Assembly: GCA_905479575.1 (NCBI GenBank)
Contig: CAJQNB010000029.1
Coordinates: 1 to 64,000, forward strand
DNA: 64,000 nucleotides
From: an uncultured Pseudophaeobacter sp.
GTDB lineage: Bacteria > Pseudomonadota > Alphaproteobacteria > Rhodobacterales > Rhodobacteraceae
Direction of reading: 5' to 3'
Part shown: positions 1 through 9,692 of the stretch, piece by piece
How the letters are laid out: every line of letters starts with the position of its first letter
How positions within the stretch are numbered: the first letter of the stretch is position 1
The notes under the pieces: model-generated
Databases searched by the model: none
Seen by the model: the letters and a program-made list of their open reading frames with translations, nothing else
What the model was told of the DNA's origin: nothing
Program-made: the position numbers and the translations under genes

Positions 1-1286
1 GATGCGAAAGGTCGATGGCTGGGAAACCTTGGCTCAGCCCATCGCCCCGATCAGACTTGACCTCGCGGCCTGATCAGGCCCAAATCCACATGCTCGGAGA
101 ACGCCGCCAGAGAATTTCCACCAGATTCGAGACACAACCCCTCCGCCATTCACCCAATAGAAATACAGTCTACCCAGCTGCATCGCGATTTCGCGACATC
201 TACGCTTTGCGTGCTGTCCGCGCGGAATTGGGTTCTGTTGTACGGTGTTGTCCAAACTTTCGATATAATCGGCAAAGCAGTGTGGCGCCCCCCTGCGCGT
301 GTCCTTTAGGGTGCTGGGACTGCAGGGGCTGAGGTCACCAGACGGCAAAGAACAATACTGCGTTGGTTCATATCGCGAACGAAGACGTGTGCTCTCTCAA
401 CTTCCAGAAGCGGATACTGTAGAAGGGTTTCGGCGGCTGGCTTCCGGGCGGTCTGGCGCAATGGGGACAGGTACAACCTGACCGGGGCCGGATCCGTGGT
501 TCGCGCGGCGCGCCTGTGTTTGCGCCCACTGCTGTCCGTTTGCCCTGGCGTGATAGGTCTTTTGGATAGGGATTACTGCGAAATTGTCCTGAGGTAAGGT
601 TGATTCTGCAGCTGGCCGTTGCGCTACTGGAAACAGTTTCTGGAAATTCCACGCATTGAAGCCGATTGTGACGCGGGCTTCAAAACAGACTTCTGGTTGT
701 TTGCGGTCGGCGTCAAGGGAGGCGAGTCAAGCGGTTGTTGCGTGATTGGAAACAAGGGGGCGCGCCAGAACCTGTAATTGTTTCCTGTTGGTCCTCTATT
801 GCTGGGGTTGGAGTGGATTTCTGTATCTTTGGCAACAGTGGTCTCATTTCAGCTGCCAGTGGGCAGCGAAGGAGAGCGCCAAAGAGAGCTGCGGATCGGG
901 GGTCTGTAAAATTTCGTTAAGTTTTTTCTCTTTGTTGAACTAACTGCTTCAGCTATTCATTAACTTGCCCATTGGGGGGTAACATAATCTCTGGTCTCGG
1001 GACCGTATAGCGTAGCTGCCAAAGCAAAGCGCGGCGTGAACTGCTCTCACGCTTTCTGCGGATCCTTGATGAACTCGATCTGTTCGACTGTTGTCGTAGC
1101 CTGCGCTGTTGCGTTTGGGGTGCGCCTTGGGTCGCGACCTGTGCGATTGTGCTTCTCCTTATATCGGGTTGTTTATTTTTTGTTGCGCTTTTGCGGGAAC
1201 GCAGTGGCGGTGACTTTGCAATTCGGTTTTGGGCGCTTTGGTCTATGGGGCGGATAAAACGGCCCTTGGCCGATTAGGAGAACGAG
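1..1286. other. Stretch without a recognisable gene
   Basis: Short open frames exist on both strands, but none has a convincing ribosome binding site, a recognisable motif or the codon pattern of the neighbouring genes. The last 400 bases are visibly richer in A and T (for example around 910-1000) and probably carry the promoter of the RTX/Hint gene that starts at 1287. It could be a decayed gene remnant or a long regulatory region; nothing in it lets me decide. Confidence 0.5.
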
Positions 1287-4200
1287 ATGGCTGACAATTT
1301 TGACAACCCGTATTCGGCGAATCTGATTGGTCTTTGGGATTTCCGTCCAGGATATACCGACGACGATAGCGGTCTTGGCGATGGTATTGCCCAGGACGGC
1401 GTCGGAACTGGTGGCGCCAACTATACAGGCGGCTGGATGTTGGGCGACGGCGGCAGCCAGTTCACCGTGGCGGGCGATAATGACGATCCTTTTGATCTGA
1501 CGACCGGCACAGTCATTACCACCTTTAAGTCCAATGGCTATCCAGGGGTTGGCGACCAAACGGTTGTCAGCCGTGGGCTGTCCTCAGAAGATGACGCAGA
1601 CGGTGAGAATTTTGTGATCCGCGCCACTGAGGACGGTACCGTTCAGCTGACCCATGCCGATGATGGCAATCTGGTGGAATTTGCAACCGACCCCGGCTTT
1701 TTTGCCACCGGCGATGTTGTCACGGTTTCTTATGGCTGGAGCCCAGGTGGCGTCACACTGGTTGTTGAGAACACCACACATGGCACCAGCTACACCACTG
1801 GCGACGATATTGTCGGCATGACCATGGATGTGGCGGCAGATGGCGAAGACAGCTTTGTCATTGGCGCGGATGGTGACGGTGGCAACGCCTTTAGCGGCGG
1901 CATCGACTATGTTGCTGTGCTTGATGACAATGTTGTGGAAATCAACGGTGGTGGCCTTGACGGGATTGTCGAAGGCACTGCTGGTGATGACCTGATCGAC
2001 ACCTCCTACCTTGGCGATCCCGAAGGCGATCGGATCGACAACGGTGACGCGATCAATCCGGCCGATGGGCCAGATGACGACCTGGTGAATGCCGGAACCG
2101 GTGACGACACCGTGCTGTCGGGTGAAGGCGACGATACGGTGCATGGCGGCGGCGGTGCCGACAGCCTGAGTGGTGGCACTGGCAATGATGTGCTGGCTGG
2201 GGATAGTGATGTTCCGGGTGTCGGTGGTGGCGGTACCCGGGAAGTGTTCCAGTGGGACCTTGCGCCGGATCCCGACGGCGGCGATCCTGTTGACAGCGGT
2301 GATGATCTGAGCGGCGGTTTCTCGCAGGACACTGGCTCAGTCACTGTTAACTTCTCGGTCTCCAGCAGTTCGGGTGATACGGCGACGGAATTTACCGACG
2401 TGCCGCAGTTTGTTGGTAACATCAACACCGGTGGCGTCACCGCTGACCCGCAAAGCGGGCTGAACGCGGATGTCAGCTCTGATGGTAGCACCGCCGACTA
2501 CCAGCTGGATTTCTCGGATCCGGTTGGCGATGTGTCTTTCCGTATCAGCGATATTGATGCAGACAGCCAGGTGCAGATCACGGCCTTTGACGCAGCCGGA
2601 AACCCCATTGTGGTGAACCTGGCCGGTGGCCCGGCGCTGACGATGGAAGATACCGATGCGATTGCCGGCTATGATACGGCTTCGACGCGCGAAGACGATA
2701 CCTTTACCAGCGACGACAACCCTGACACCTCGATGTTGGTGACAATTCCCGGCCCGGTGTCGTCGATTGTCATTACCCATACTCAGGATGGCACCATCAA
2801 CAGCAGCGTTGTTGTCAGCGATGTGTTCTTTGATGCCTTGGGGACGCCGGTGACCAGCATTCCCGGCGATGATACCATCGACGGTGGCGAAGGTGATGAT
2901 ATCCTTTACGGCAACGATGGCGATGACTCGCTGATCGGTGGCGATGGCGACGATATCATCGACGGCGGTGACGGCGCGGACACCATTGAGGGGGGCGATG
3001 GCTCTGACAGCGTTGAGGGCGGTGACGGAGATGACGTCATTGATACCTCCTCGGACGACCCAACGCCGCTGCCTGACCGGGGTTTTGACGGCTATACTGG
3101 CACCACGCCAAACATCCCTGCGGTGCCAGCCGACGCTGATCCGCTGGATGACCGCGACACCGTGGATGGTGGCGCTGGTAATGATGTGATCCTCACCGGC
3201 GACGATAACGATCTGATCACCGGCGGTGCGGGCTCGGATACCATTGATGGCGGTATTGACGATGATACCATTGATGGTGGCAGCGAGGATGACCTGATCA
3301 CCGGCGGTGAGGGCTCTGACAGTCTGATGGGGGGGGACGGCTCTGACACCATCTATGGTGGCCTGGACCCGGCTTTCCCGGATGGGCTCAATATCACCGA
3401 TGATGGCTCCGACGGACGTCCTGTGGATCCTGATCCCACCAATGGCATGGATACCATTGAGGGCGGCGCAGGCGATGATGTGATCTATGGTCAGGATGAC
3501 GATGATCTGATCTCTGGTGGCACTGGCAACGATATGATCGACGCCGGCATCGACGATGACACCGTGACTGGCGGCACAGGGGATGACACCATCCTTGGCG
3601 GTCAGGGCGATGATGAGCTGGACGGCGGCGCCGGCTTGGACAGCATTGACCTGGGCGCTGGCGATGGCACCGATTTTGCGCGTGGTGGCACCGGATCGGA
3701 TACCATTTCAGGCATCAGCCAGAATGACACGGTCTATGGCGGCGAAGACGCCGATGACAGCGATGTCGACGTGCTTGATCTGCGCGGTGTTGCCGAAGAG
3801 CAGAACCCAGGCGGCTCGCTTGAGGTGGAGTATGACAGCACCAACCCGGAAAACGGCACTGTCACCTTCCTGGATGCAGGTGGCGCGGTCACCGGCACCG
3901 CCGAGTTCTATGAGATCGAAAACGTCATTGTTCCCTGCTTTACGCCGGGCACCCTGATTGCCACCCCCGAAGGGGAGCGCCGGGTCGAAGACCTGGATGT
4001 TGGGGACCGGATCATCACCCGGGACAATGGCATCCAGTCCATTCGCTGGCTGGGTAAGCGCAGCCTTGCCACAGCAGAGCTGAAAGCCGCAGAGCATCTG
4101 CAGCCGATCCTGATCCGCGAAGGTGCCCTGGGCAATGGTCTGCCCGAGCGCGATATGATGGTCAGCCCCAACCACCGGGTTTTGGTGGCCAACGACAAAA

Positions 4201-4517
4201 CGGCGCTGTATTTTGAAGATCGCGAAGTCCTGGTTGCCGCCAAACATCTGACCGGCCTGGCTGGGGTGGACGCGGTGGAGACCAGCTCGGTCACCTATAT
4301 CCACTTCATGTTCGACCAGCACGAGGTCGTGCTGTCGGATGGTGCCTGGACCGAAAGCTTCCAGCCTGGCGATCAGACCCTGCGGGGCCTGGATAATGCG
4401 CAGCGCAACGAAGTCTATGAGATCTTCCCTGAGCTGAAGTCCGAGGAAGGCCGCGAATCCTATAGCTCAGCCCGGCGTTCGCTGAAACGGCACGAGGCGC
4501 GCCTGCTGGTGCATTGA
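1287..4517 (+). CDS. Secreted RTX calcium-binding protein with C-terminal Hint domain
   Basis: The product has 1076 residues. The N-terminal ~200 residues look like a concanavalin/LamG-type beta-sandwich (starts SANLIGLWDF). Blocks of glycine-aspartate RTX nonapeptides of the GGDGDD type lie at about residues 267-305, 527-590, 625-685 and 722-795, interrupted at ~310-515 by a non-repetitive beta-rich segment. A Hint domain (hedgehog/intein fold) begins with Cys884 in PCFTPGTLIATPEGE and runs to about residue 1040. RTX repeats bind calcium and usually mark type I secretion; Hint_2 proteins of this design are frequent in Rhodobacteraceae, but their role is unclear. There is no N-terminal signal peptide, as expected for type I secretion. 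The start is supported by TTAGGAGAACG just upstream of the ATG. No secretion ABC transporter is encoded nearby. The family call is secure, the biological role is not. Confidence 0.9.
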   Translation: MADNFDNPYSANLIGLWDFRPGYTDDDSGLGDGIAQDGVGTGGANYTGGWMLGDGGSQFTVAGDNDDPFDLTTGTVITTFKSNGYPGVGDQTVVSRGLSSEDDADGENFVIRATEDGTVQLTHADDGNLVEFATDPGFFATGDVVTVSYGWSPGGVTLVVENTTHGTSYTTGDDIVGMTMDVAADGEDSFVIGADGDGGNAFSGGIDYVAVLDDNVVEINGGGLDGIVEGTAGDDLIDTSYLGDPEGDRIDNGDAINPADGPDDDLVNAGTGDDTVLSGEGDDTVHGGGGADSLSGGTGNDVLAGDSDVPGVGGGGTREVFQWDLAPDPDGGDPVDSGDDLSGGFSQDTGSVTVNFSVSSSSGDTATEFTDVPQFVGNINTGGVTADPQSGLNADVSSDGSTADYQLDFSDPVGDVSFRISDIDADSQVQITAFDAAGNPIVVNLAGGPALTMEDTDAIAGYDTASTREDDTFTSDDNPDTSMLVTIPGPVSSIVITHTQDGTINSSVVVSDVFFDALGTPVTSIPGDDTIDGGEGDDILYGNDGDDSLIGGDGDDIIDGGDGADTIEGGDGSDSVEGGDGDDVIDTSSDDPTPLPDRGFDGYTGTTPNIPAVPADADPLDDRDTVDGGAGNDVILTGDDNDLITGGAGSDTIDGGIDDDTIDGGSEDDLITGGEGSDSLMGGDGSDTIYGGLDPAFPDGLNITDDGSDGRPVDPDPTNGMDTIEGGAGDDVIYGQDDDDLISGGTGNDMIDAGIDDDTVTGGTGDDTILGGQGDDELDGGAGLDSIDLGAGDGTDFARGGTGSDTISGISQNDTVYGGEDADDSDVDVLDLRGVAEEQNPGGSLEVEYDSTNPENGTVTFLDAGGAVTGTAEFYEIENVIVPCFTPGTLIATPEGERRVEDLDVGDRIITRDNGIQSIRWLGKRSLATAELKAAEHLQPILIREGALGNGLPERDMMVSPNHRVLVANDKTALYFEDREVLVAAKHLTGLAGVDAVETSSVTYIHFMFDQHEVVLSDGAWTESFQPGDQTLRGLDNAQRNEVYEIFPELKSEEGRESYSSARRSLKRHEARLLVH

Positions 4518-4599
4518 TTTTAAACGTGCCTTGGTGCCAGTGGTGATTTCTGGCGGTGATCCGTGGTGGTGATCTGCGGCGCGCAGGACGAGACAAGAA

Positions 4600-4637
4600 T
4601 ACGGGCGGGACCGCAGGGTTCCGCCCGTTTTTGTTTG
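4600..4637 (+). terminator. Intrinsic terminator after the RTX/Hint gene
   Basis: ACGGGCGGGACC pairs with GGTTCCGCCCGT (one G-T wobble) around a short loop and is followed by TTTTTGTTT. It lies between convergent genes and reads best as the terminator of the plus-strand gene. Confidence 0.75.
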
Positions 4638-4695
4638 ACGGCCCATCGTTGAGGTCCAGGTTTGTTTGGGGGGATGCCAGACGCTGTGGCAAAAC

Positions 4696-5277
4696 CTATC
4701 GTGCGGCGCGCCAACGCGCCCAGGCCTCTGGAGTGTCCAGATCCGTGACTGCGCGTTGGCCGGGCAGGGCGACCAGCTGCAGCTTTTGGCCCTGCAGCAC
4801 AGCACGAGCGCCCTGGTCGCCGCTGATCTTACTGAGCGCCTGAAAACAGCGCCGGGGAAACAGCACCGGGTGGCCCGGGGTACCGTCACTGGCGGTGGCG
4901 CGCAGCACCGGGCCGTCAGGACCTTGGAACTGGCCGGCCAGATCTAACAAATCCTGGGTTTGCAGTTCTGGCATGTCGCAGGGCAGGATCATCACGGCGT
5001 CGATGGTCGGCGGCAGGGCGGCAATCCCGGTGCGGATCGAGGCGGCCATGCCTTCAGCCGCATTTGGGACCGGGATCACCTGGGCGCCGCCGGTGGCAGA
5101 GCTGCGCGGATGCGTCGGGCTGGGCAGGGTCACAAAGCAGGGCAGCTCGGTTTGTGCTGCACGGCTGCAGATCAGTGACAGCAGCGGCGCTCCCTCAATG
5201 TCTTCCATCAGCTTATCACGCCCCTGCATTCGCGCGGAAGCGCCGGCTGCGAGAAGGAGGATGGCAATTTTGCTCAT
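4696..5277 (-). CDS. MocA/MobA-like nucleotidyltransferase
   Basis: The 193-residue product has the nucleotidyltransferase signature LLAAGASARMQGRDKL at residues ~7-22 (LAAGxSxRM...K, the NTP-binding loop) and the metal-binding segment ILPCDMPEL near residue 100. This is the family of molybdenum cofactor cytidylyltransferase (MocA) and related NTP transferases, which join CTP or GTP to molybdopterin. Its length matches MocA (~190-200). No other molybdenum cofactor or molybdoenzyme gene is nearby, so the exact substrate cannot be told from context. The start codon lies inside a 14-bp tandem duplication that repeats the AGGA ribosome binding site. Confidence 0.8.
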   Translation of the reverse strand: MSKIAILLLAAGASARMQGRDKLMEDIEGAPLLSLICSRAAQTELPCFVTLPSPTHPRSSATGGAQVIPVPNAAEGMAASIRTGIAALPPTIDAVMILPCDMPELQTQDLLDLAGQFQGPDGPVLRATASDGTPGHPVLFPRRCFQALSKISGDQGARAVLQGQKLQLVALPGQRAVTDLDTPEAWARWRAAR

Positions 5278-5303
5278 GATCCTGTGTTTATGATCCTGTG
5301 TTT
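5276..5303. repeat. 14-bp tandem duplication over the mocA-like start
   Basis: ATGATCCTGTGTTT occurs twice head-to-tail and is followed by the first four bases of a third copy. Read on the minus strand it duplicates the sequence AAACACAGGATCAT, that is, the ribosome binding site and part of the start codon of the downstream gene. Confidence 0.85.
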
Positions 5304-5365
5304 ATGAAAGTCTATGTTTTGCAAACCTACGCCCCAACAGGCTTAGGTGTCGAGAGCGCGAGAGG

Positions 5366-5404
5366 CAGGATGCCTCCGGCGGAGGTATTTGGGGAAAGAT
5401 GAAA
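5366..5404. repeat. Putative intergenic palindromic repeat (REP-like)
   Basis: The core CCTCCGGCGGAGG is a perfect palindrome followed by TATTTGGGGAAAGATGAA. I recognise this type of sequence (CCTCCGGCGGxGGTATTTgG...AAGATGAA) as a common dispersed intergenic element in Rhodobacteraceae genomes. It sits downstream of the flavoprotein gene (minus strand) and upstream of the mocA-like gene. A second inverted repeat (GCCAAGG...CCTTGGC, 5455-5477) nearer the flavoprotein stop may help end its transcript. Confidence 0.5.
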
Positions 5405-5504
5405 GCAATAAGCCCGCGAAACAAAGGGGGGCGCAGAAGGGGAAGGCGGCAGGTGCCAAGGCCATAGCAGCCTTGGCGGGGTGGTTTTTGGCAGAGCTGT
5501 GGGC

Positions 5505-7922
5505 TTAGCCGCGCATGCGGGCGCCATCGGCGTCAAACAGCAGTTCGGTGATCAGCCGGGCCTGATGCATGTTGCCAAGGATTTCGATCTCAACCTCCAG
5601 TCCGGGCTGGGCCATTGGTGTGGGGACAAAGCCCAGGGCGATGGATTTCTGGCCGTGGTGGGAATAGCCGCCTGAGGTGCAAAACCCGACGACCTCTCCT
5701 TTGATCGAAATCGGTTCGTAGGCGTTGATATCTGCATCTGTTGCGTCCACCTCAAAGGCGCAGAGTTTGCGCTGCGGCCCCTGGGTGCGCTCTGCTTCGG
5801 CGGCGGCGCGGCCGATGAAGTCACCGGGTTTCTTGAAGGAGATAAAGCGGTCCAATCCGGTTTCTGCTGCGGTGTAATCGGGGGAATACTCCCGCATCCA
5901 GGAGCCAAAAAACTTATCCAGCCGCAGGGACATCATTGCGCGCATGCCAAAGGGCACCATGTCATGGGATTGGCCTGCCTGCCACAGCGCCTGCCACAGG
6001 GCGCGCTGGCTGGGGAGGTCGCAGTAGATCTCATAGCCGAGATCGCCGGTGTAGCTGACCCGCTGCACCAGACAGTCTACCATGCCAACCGTCATGTGGG
6101 CCACATCCATGAAGCGCATCTGCGCAACATCCTGCAGGGTGCAGGCCTGCAGCACCTGTGCCGCCTTGGGACCGGCAATTTGGAAGCCATTCAGACTGTC
6201 GGAGATGTTTTCGATTGCCACATCCGGCGCCTGATGTTTGAGGAACCAGCGCATATGATAGGCCTGCGCGCCATAGGAGGCGGTGAGCTGATAGTCTGTT
6301 TCGCCGAGACAGGAGATGGTGAAATCGCCAATCAAACGCCCCTTGGGCGACAGCATCGGCGAGAGGCTGATCCGGCCTGGCTGGGGGATCCGGCCGGCCA
6401 TGATGCGATCCAGCCAAGCGCGTGCGCCCGTTCCGGTGATCCGGTACTTGCCAAAGTTATGCACCTCGTTGATGCCCACACTGCCACGCACCGCTTTAAC
6501 CTCGCGGGCGGTGGCGTCAAAGGCGTTGGAACGCCGGAAGGATGGGGTTTCAAAGCGGGGCTCATCCGCCGTGGCAAAATAGTTGGGGACTTCCAGGCCG
6601 TATTGCTGGCCCCAGACCGCGCCCATGGTGTCAAAGACATCATACATTGGCGTGGTGCGAAAGGGGCGTGCGGCGGGCAGTTCTTCGTTGGGGTAAGAGA
6701 TGGAGAACCGTTTTTGATAGTTCTCGATGACCTTGGGCAGGGTATAGCCGGGGGTGATCCAGTCACCAAAACGGGCGCAGTCCAGCGCCATGGTGTCGCG
6801 CTCTGGCTCGCCTTCGATCATCCACTGCGCCAGCATCAAGCCAACGCCGCCGCCCTGGCTAAAGCCGGCCATGACACCGCAGGCGGACCAGTAGTTGCGC
6901 ACGCCTGGTACAGGCCCCACCAGCGGGTTGCCATCGGGGGCAAAGGTGAAGGGGCCGTGGATCACGGATTTCACCCCGGCGGCTTGCAGCGCGGGAAAGC
7001 GTTTGTAAGCAAAATCAATGGAATCTTCGATCTTGTCAAAGTCGTCGCCCAGCAGCTCATGGCCGAAATCCCAAGGGGTGCCATTGACCGCCCAGGGTTT
7101 GCAGGGCTGTTCATAAAAGCCGATACACAACCCACGGCCCTCCTGGCGCAGGTAGCTTTCGCCAGCGGGATCCATGACATGGGGGTGTTCGCCGCCCGCG
7201 TCGATGATTTCGGCAATCAGTGGGACCTCGTCGGTGACGATATACTGGTGTTCCATCGGGTGCAGCGGGAAGTAGATCCCGGCCATGGCGCCAACTTCCC
7301 GTGCCCAGAGCCCGCCGGCATTGACGATATGTTCGGCGTGGATGGTGCCCTTGTCCGTCACCACATCCCAGCTGCCATCGGAGCGCTGGTTGGTCTCGAT
7401 CACCTTGCAATGGGTTTCAATGTCGGCGCCGCCCATACGGGCCGCTTTGGCATAGGCATGGGTGGTGCCGGAGGGATCCAGATGACCATCCAGCGGATCA
7501 TACAGCCCGCCGACCAGACCCGCTGTATTGGTGGCCGGGGCGATCTTGGCGATCTCTTCAGGGCTAACGATTTCTGTCTCCAGCCCCATGACGCGATGTT
7601 TGGCCCGTTCGGCCTTCATCATGTCAAAGCGGTCCTGGCTGTCCGCCAGGGTGACGCCGCCGACGTGATGCAGCCCACAGGACATGCCAGTGATTTCTTC
7701 CAGCTCGCGGTAGAGATTGATCGTATAGCCCTGCAGGGCCGCCATGTTGGTGTCGCCGTTGAGGGTATGAAAACCGCCTGCAGCATGCCAGGTGGAGCCC
7801 GAGGTGAGCTCGGACCGCTCCAGCAGCATTACATCAGACCAGCCGAGTTTGGTCAGGTGGTAGAGGACCGAACAGCCGACGACACCGCCGCCGATCACGG
7901 CCACGCGGGTGGTGGTTTTCAT
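5505..7922 (-). CDS. FAD-dependent dimethylglycine/sarcosine dehydrogenase-type oxidoreductase with GcvT domain
   Basis: The 805-residue product starts with a Rossmann dinucleotide motif (VAVIGGGVVGCSVLYHL, residues ~5-21), followed by TSGSTWHAAG, whose histidine is the covalent FAD attachment site in dimethylglycine dehydrogenases. The N-terminal half (to ~370) is a DAO-type FAD domain; after a short middle domain, ~430-800 is an aminomethyltransferase (GcvT plus GcvT-C) module that in this family transfers the released one-carbon unit to tetrahydrofolate. It should demethylate an N-methylated glycine such as dimethylglycine or sarcosine, typical of glycine-betaine catabolism in marine bacteria; the exact substrate is inferred from family. 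I chose the ATG at 7922, preceded by GGGAGAAG, rather than an upstream in-frame start that adds 31 unlike residues. Confidence 0.88.
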   Translation of the reverse strand: MKTTTRVAVIGGGVVGCSVLYHLTKLGWSDVMLLERSELTSGSTWHAAGGFHTLNGDTNMAALQGYTINLYRELEEITGMSCGLHHVGGVTLADSQDRFDMMKAERAKHRVMGLETEIVSPEEIAKIAPATNTAGLVGGLYDPLDGHLDPSGTTHAYAKAARMGGADIETHCKVIETNQRSDGSWDVVTDKGTIHAEHIVNAGGLWAREVGAMAGIYFPLHPMEHQYIVTDEVPLIAEIIDAGGEHPHVMDPAGESYLRQEGRGLCIGFYEQPCKPWAVNGTPWDFGHELLGDDFDKIEDSIDFAYKRFPALQAAGVKSVIHGPFTFAPDGNPLVGPVPGVRNYWSACGVMAGFSQGGGVGLMLAQWMIEGEPERDTMALDCARFGDWITPGYTLPKVIENYQKRFSISYPNEELPAARPFRTTPMYDVFDTMGAVWGQQYGLEVPNYFATADEPRFETPSFRRSNAFDATAREVKAVRGSVGINEVHNFGKYRITGTGARAWLDRIMAGRIPQPGRISLSPMLSPKGRLIGDFTISCLGETDYQLTASYGAQAYHMRWFLKHQAPDVAIENISDSLNGFQIAGPKAAQVLQACTLQDVAQMRFMDVAHMTVGMVDCLVQRVSYTGDLGYEIYCDLPSQRALWQALWQAGQSHDMVPFGMRAMMSLRLDKFFGSWMREYSPDYTAAETGLDRFISFKKPGDFIGRAAAEAERTQGPQRKLCAFEVDATDADINAYEPISIKGEVVGFCTSGGYSHHGQKSIALGFVPTPMAQPGLEVEIEILGNMHQARLITELLFDADGARMRG

Positions 7923-8069
7923 GAGGCTTCTCCCTAAATGAGGCTTTTCCTTATTCTGGACAGAAGTGAACAGTAGTCCAGTAAAAAAGCGACAAAACCC
8001 GTCGCTGCCAGCCAATACGTGACACAGGCAGCGTGGTTTTTCCCAGATATTGCAGCCTTTATGGGGGGG

Positions 8070-9692
8070 CTAATCGGTGCTACGCAGCGGGCTGAGCTGT
8101 ACCAGCAGGATCGCGAGCAATGGGATTGCCAGTTTCAATAGCGCCACGGTGATCAGCAGTGCGCCAAGGCTACTGTAATCCGCAGGGGTGATGATCTGAC
8201 CCTCAGCAGAGCTGACTTCGCGGGTGACCACAAACACCTGGTTGAGGTATTTGGTGCCCAGGCTGGAGGCTGAGAGCGCCAGATTGGTGAAGGAGGCCAT
8301 CACCGCAAAAAAGGTCGCTTTGAGATTGCTGGGGGCGTTGCGGGCAATCCAGGCCAACATCGGGATCATTGCGATTTGCCCAAGCGGGGATTCCGCCGCC
8401 GTATCCACCAAGGCGATAAAGCGCGCATCCACCAAACCACCCGTGAGCGGAGCCGTCCAGTTGTGGATGCCGTAGTACAGCCCGATATTGGGCAGGCTGA
8501 GCAGGGCTTCGGTCAGGGCCAGAAAGGTGATGATCCAGGCGATGGTGTTATTGGCGATCAAGGGGCGCAGCAGGATCATGCCAAACAGCGTCAGCAGGGA
8601 GGAAATCAACGACAGAACCGATAGGAACTGTTGGTCAAAGCCAAGCGCGTCGATTTCGAACCAGGTGGCTGCCGCGCCATTAAGGGGCGTGGCGCGGTAG
8701 ACGAAGATAATGATGGCGGTGCCAATCAAGGCACGCGCCTGTTGCGGTGTCAGCGCCTTGATCAACTGGCGCATCAGCAACAGCACGATAAGCATCGAGC
8801 CGCCAAAGACCAGCTCCTGCGCCTGCGCGACATCACTGAGCCCCACGCTGAGCGACAGCGCTACAAAGGCGCCACCACCGATAAAATACCACCAGTTGAC
8901 TGAGACCGGATCCCGCGGCAGCGTCAGGCGGTTCTGGATCTCGGCAGCGCCGAGGCCGAGTTTGCGCAGCTTGGCGCCCAGATGCCTGCGCTGAAACAGC
9001 GCCACGGCAATGCCGGTCAGCGACAACAGCGGCACCATCAGGGCCAGTAAATAGACCTGGGCATAAAGCGCGCCCTTCTCCGCCTGGTTCAGGGCATCGG
9101 CGCCGTCAAACAGCCAGACATTCATCGCCGCCGCAGCGCTGAAACCACCAATCAGGGTGATCCGTCCCAGGGTCTGCATGGTGGTATGCATGACCCGGTT
9201 CTCGGCCTCAGAGAAGGCGCTTCCGTCGAGTTTGCGGTGCGGGATTGCCTCCACCGACATGGCATCGGCCACCACATCCTGCAGCACAAACCCACAGGGG
9301 GCGAGCAGCGCCGCCGCCACGTACCAGCTGTTGGCGGGCATGATCTGCCCCATGGCATCAGGCGCGATCAACAGACTGGCGATGATACCATAGCTGGTGG
9401 CCATCAGTGTGGCACCAAGCAGGATCAACAGGTATTTCCAGCGCCAAATCAGATCCACCAGATGCCCCAGCGGCATCTTCAGCGCCCAGGGCAGGCCCAC
9501 CCAAAAGGCAAGACCGGCCAAAAAGGCGGCCTCCAGATCCAGGTATTCCTTGACAAAAAATGTCGCCACAACCGAGGTAATGCCCTGAACACCATAGGCA
9601 AAGTAGATCAGCAGCGGCGGCAGGAAGCTCCAGCGGAGCTGACGCAGCAGGTCCAGAAAAATCTGATCAAACCATGCATAGGCCCGGTTCAT
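8070..9692 (-). CDS. Multi-pass membrane transporter, MFS / folate-biopterin transporter-like
   Basis: The 540-residue product is strongly hydrophobic, with about 12 predicted membrane segments. Near the N-terminus FWVGLPWALKMPLGHLVD resembles the LPWxxKPxxG signature of the BT1/FBT branch of the major facilitator superfamily, and DVVADAMSVEAIP resembles its conserved aspartate-containing motif in the second repeat. A central hydrophilic loop (~230-260) separates the two halves. Substrate unknown: folate, pterin or an unrelated solute are all possible. Its start overlaps the stop of the upstream CorC-like gene by 4 bases (ATGA), so the two are translationally coupled and probably act in one operon. 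Confidence 0.65.
   Translation of the reverse strand: MNRAYAWFDQIFLDLLRQLRWSFLPPLLIYFAYGVQGITSVVATFFVKEYLDLEAAFLAGLAFWVGLPWALKMPLGHLVDLIWRWKYLLILLGATLMATSYGIIASLLIAPDAMGQIMPANSWYVAAALLAPCGFVLQDVVADAMSVEAIPHRKLDGSAFSEAENRVMHTTMQTLGRITLIGGFSAAAAMNVWLFDGADALNQAEKGALYAQVYLLALMVPLLSLTGIAVALFQRRHLGAKLRKLGLGAAEIQNRLTLPRDPVSVNWWYFIGGGAFVALSLSVGLSDVAQAQELVFGGSMLIVLLLMRQLIKALTPQQARALIGTAIIIFVYRATPLNGAAATWFEIDALGFDQQFLSVLSLISSLLTLFGMILLRPLIANNTIAWIITFLALTEALLSLPNIGLYYGIHNWTAPLTGGLVDARFIALVDTAAESPLGQIAMIPMLAWIARNAPSNLKATFFAVMASFTNLALSASSLGTKYLNQVFVVTREVSSAEGQIITPADYSSLGALLITVALLKLAIPLLAILLVQLSPLRSTD

Noticed and set aside
2865-3670. Regularly repeated DNA resembling a repeat array
   Set aside because: The repeats are in frame and encode RTX nonapeptides; there are no identical repeats with unique spacers, so this is not CRISPR.
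5964-7937. Long plus-strand open frame of 657 codons opposite the flavoprotein gene
   Set aside because: The minus-strand frame has clear FAD and GcvT motifs; the plus frame has no motif and is a GC-rich antisense shadow.
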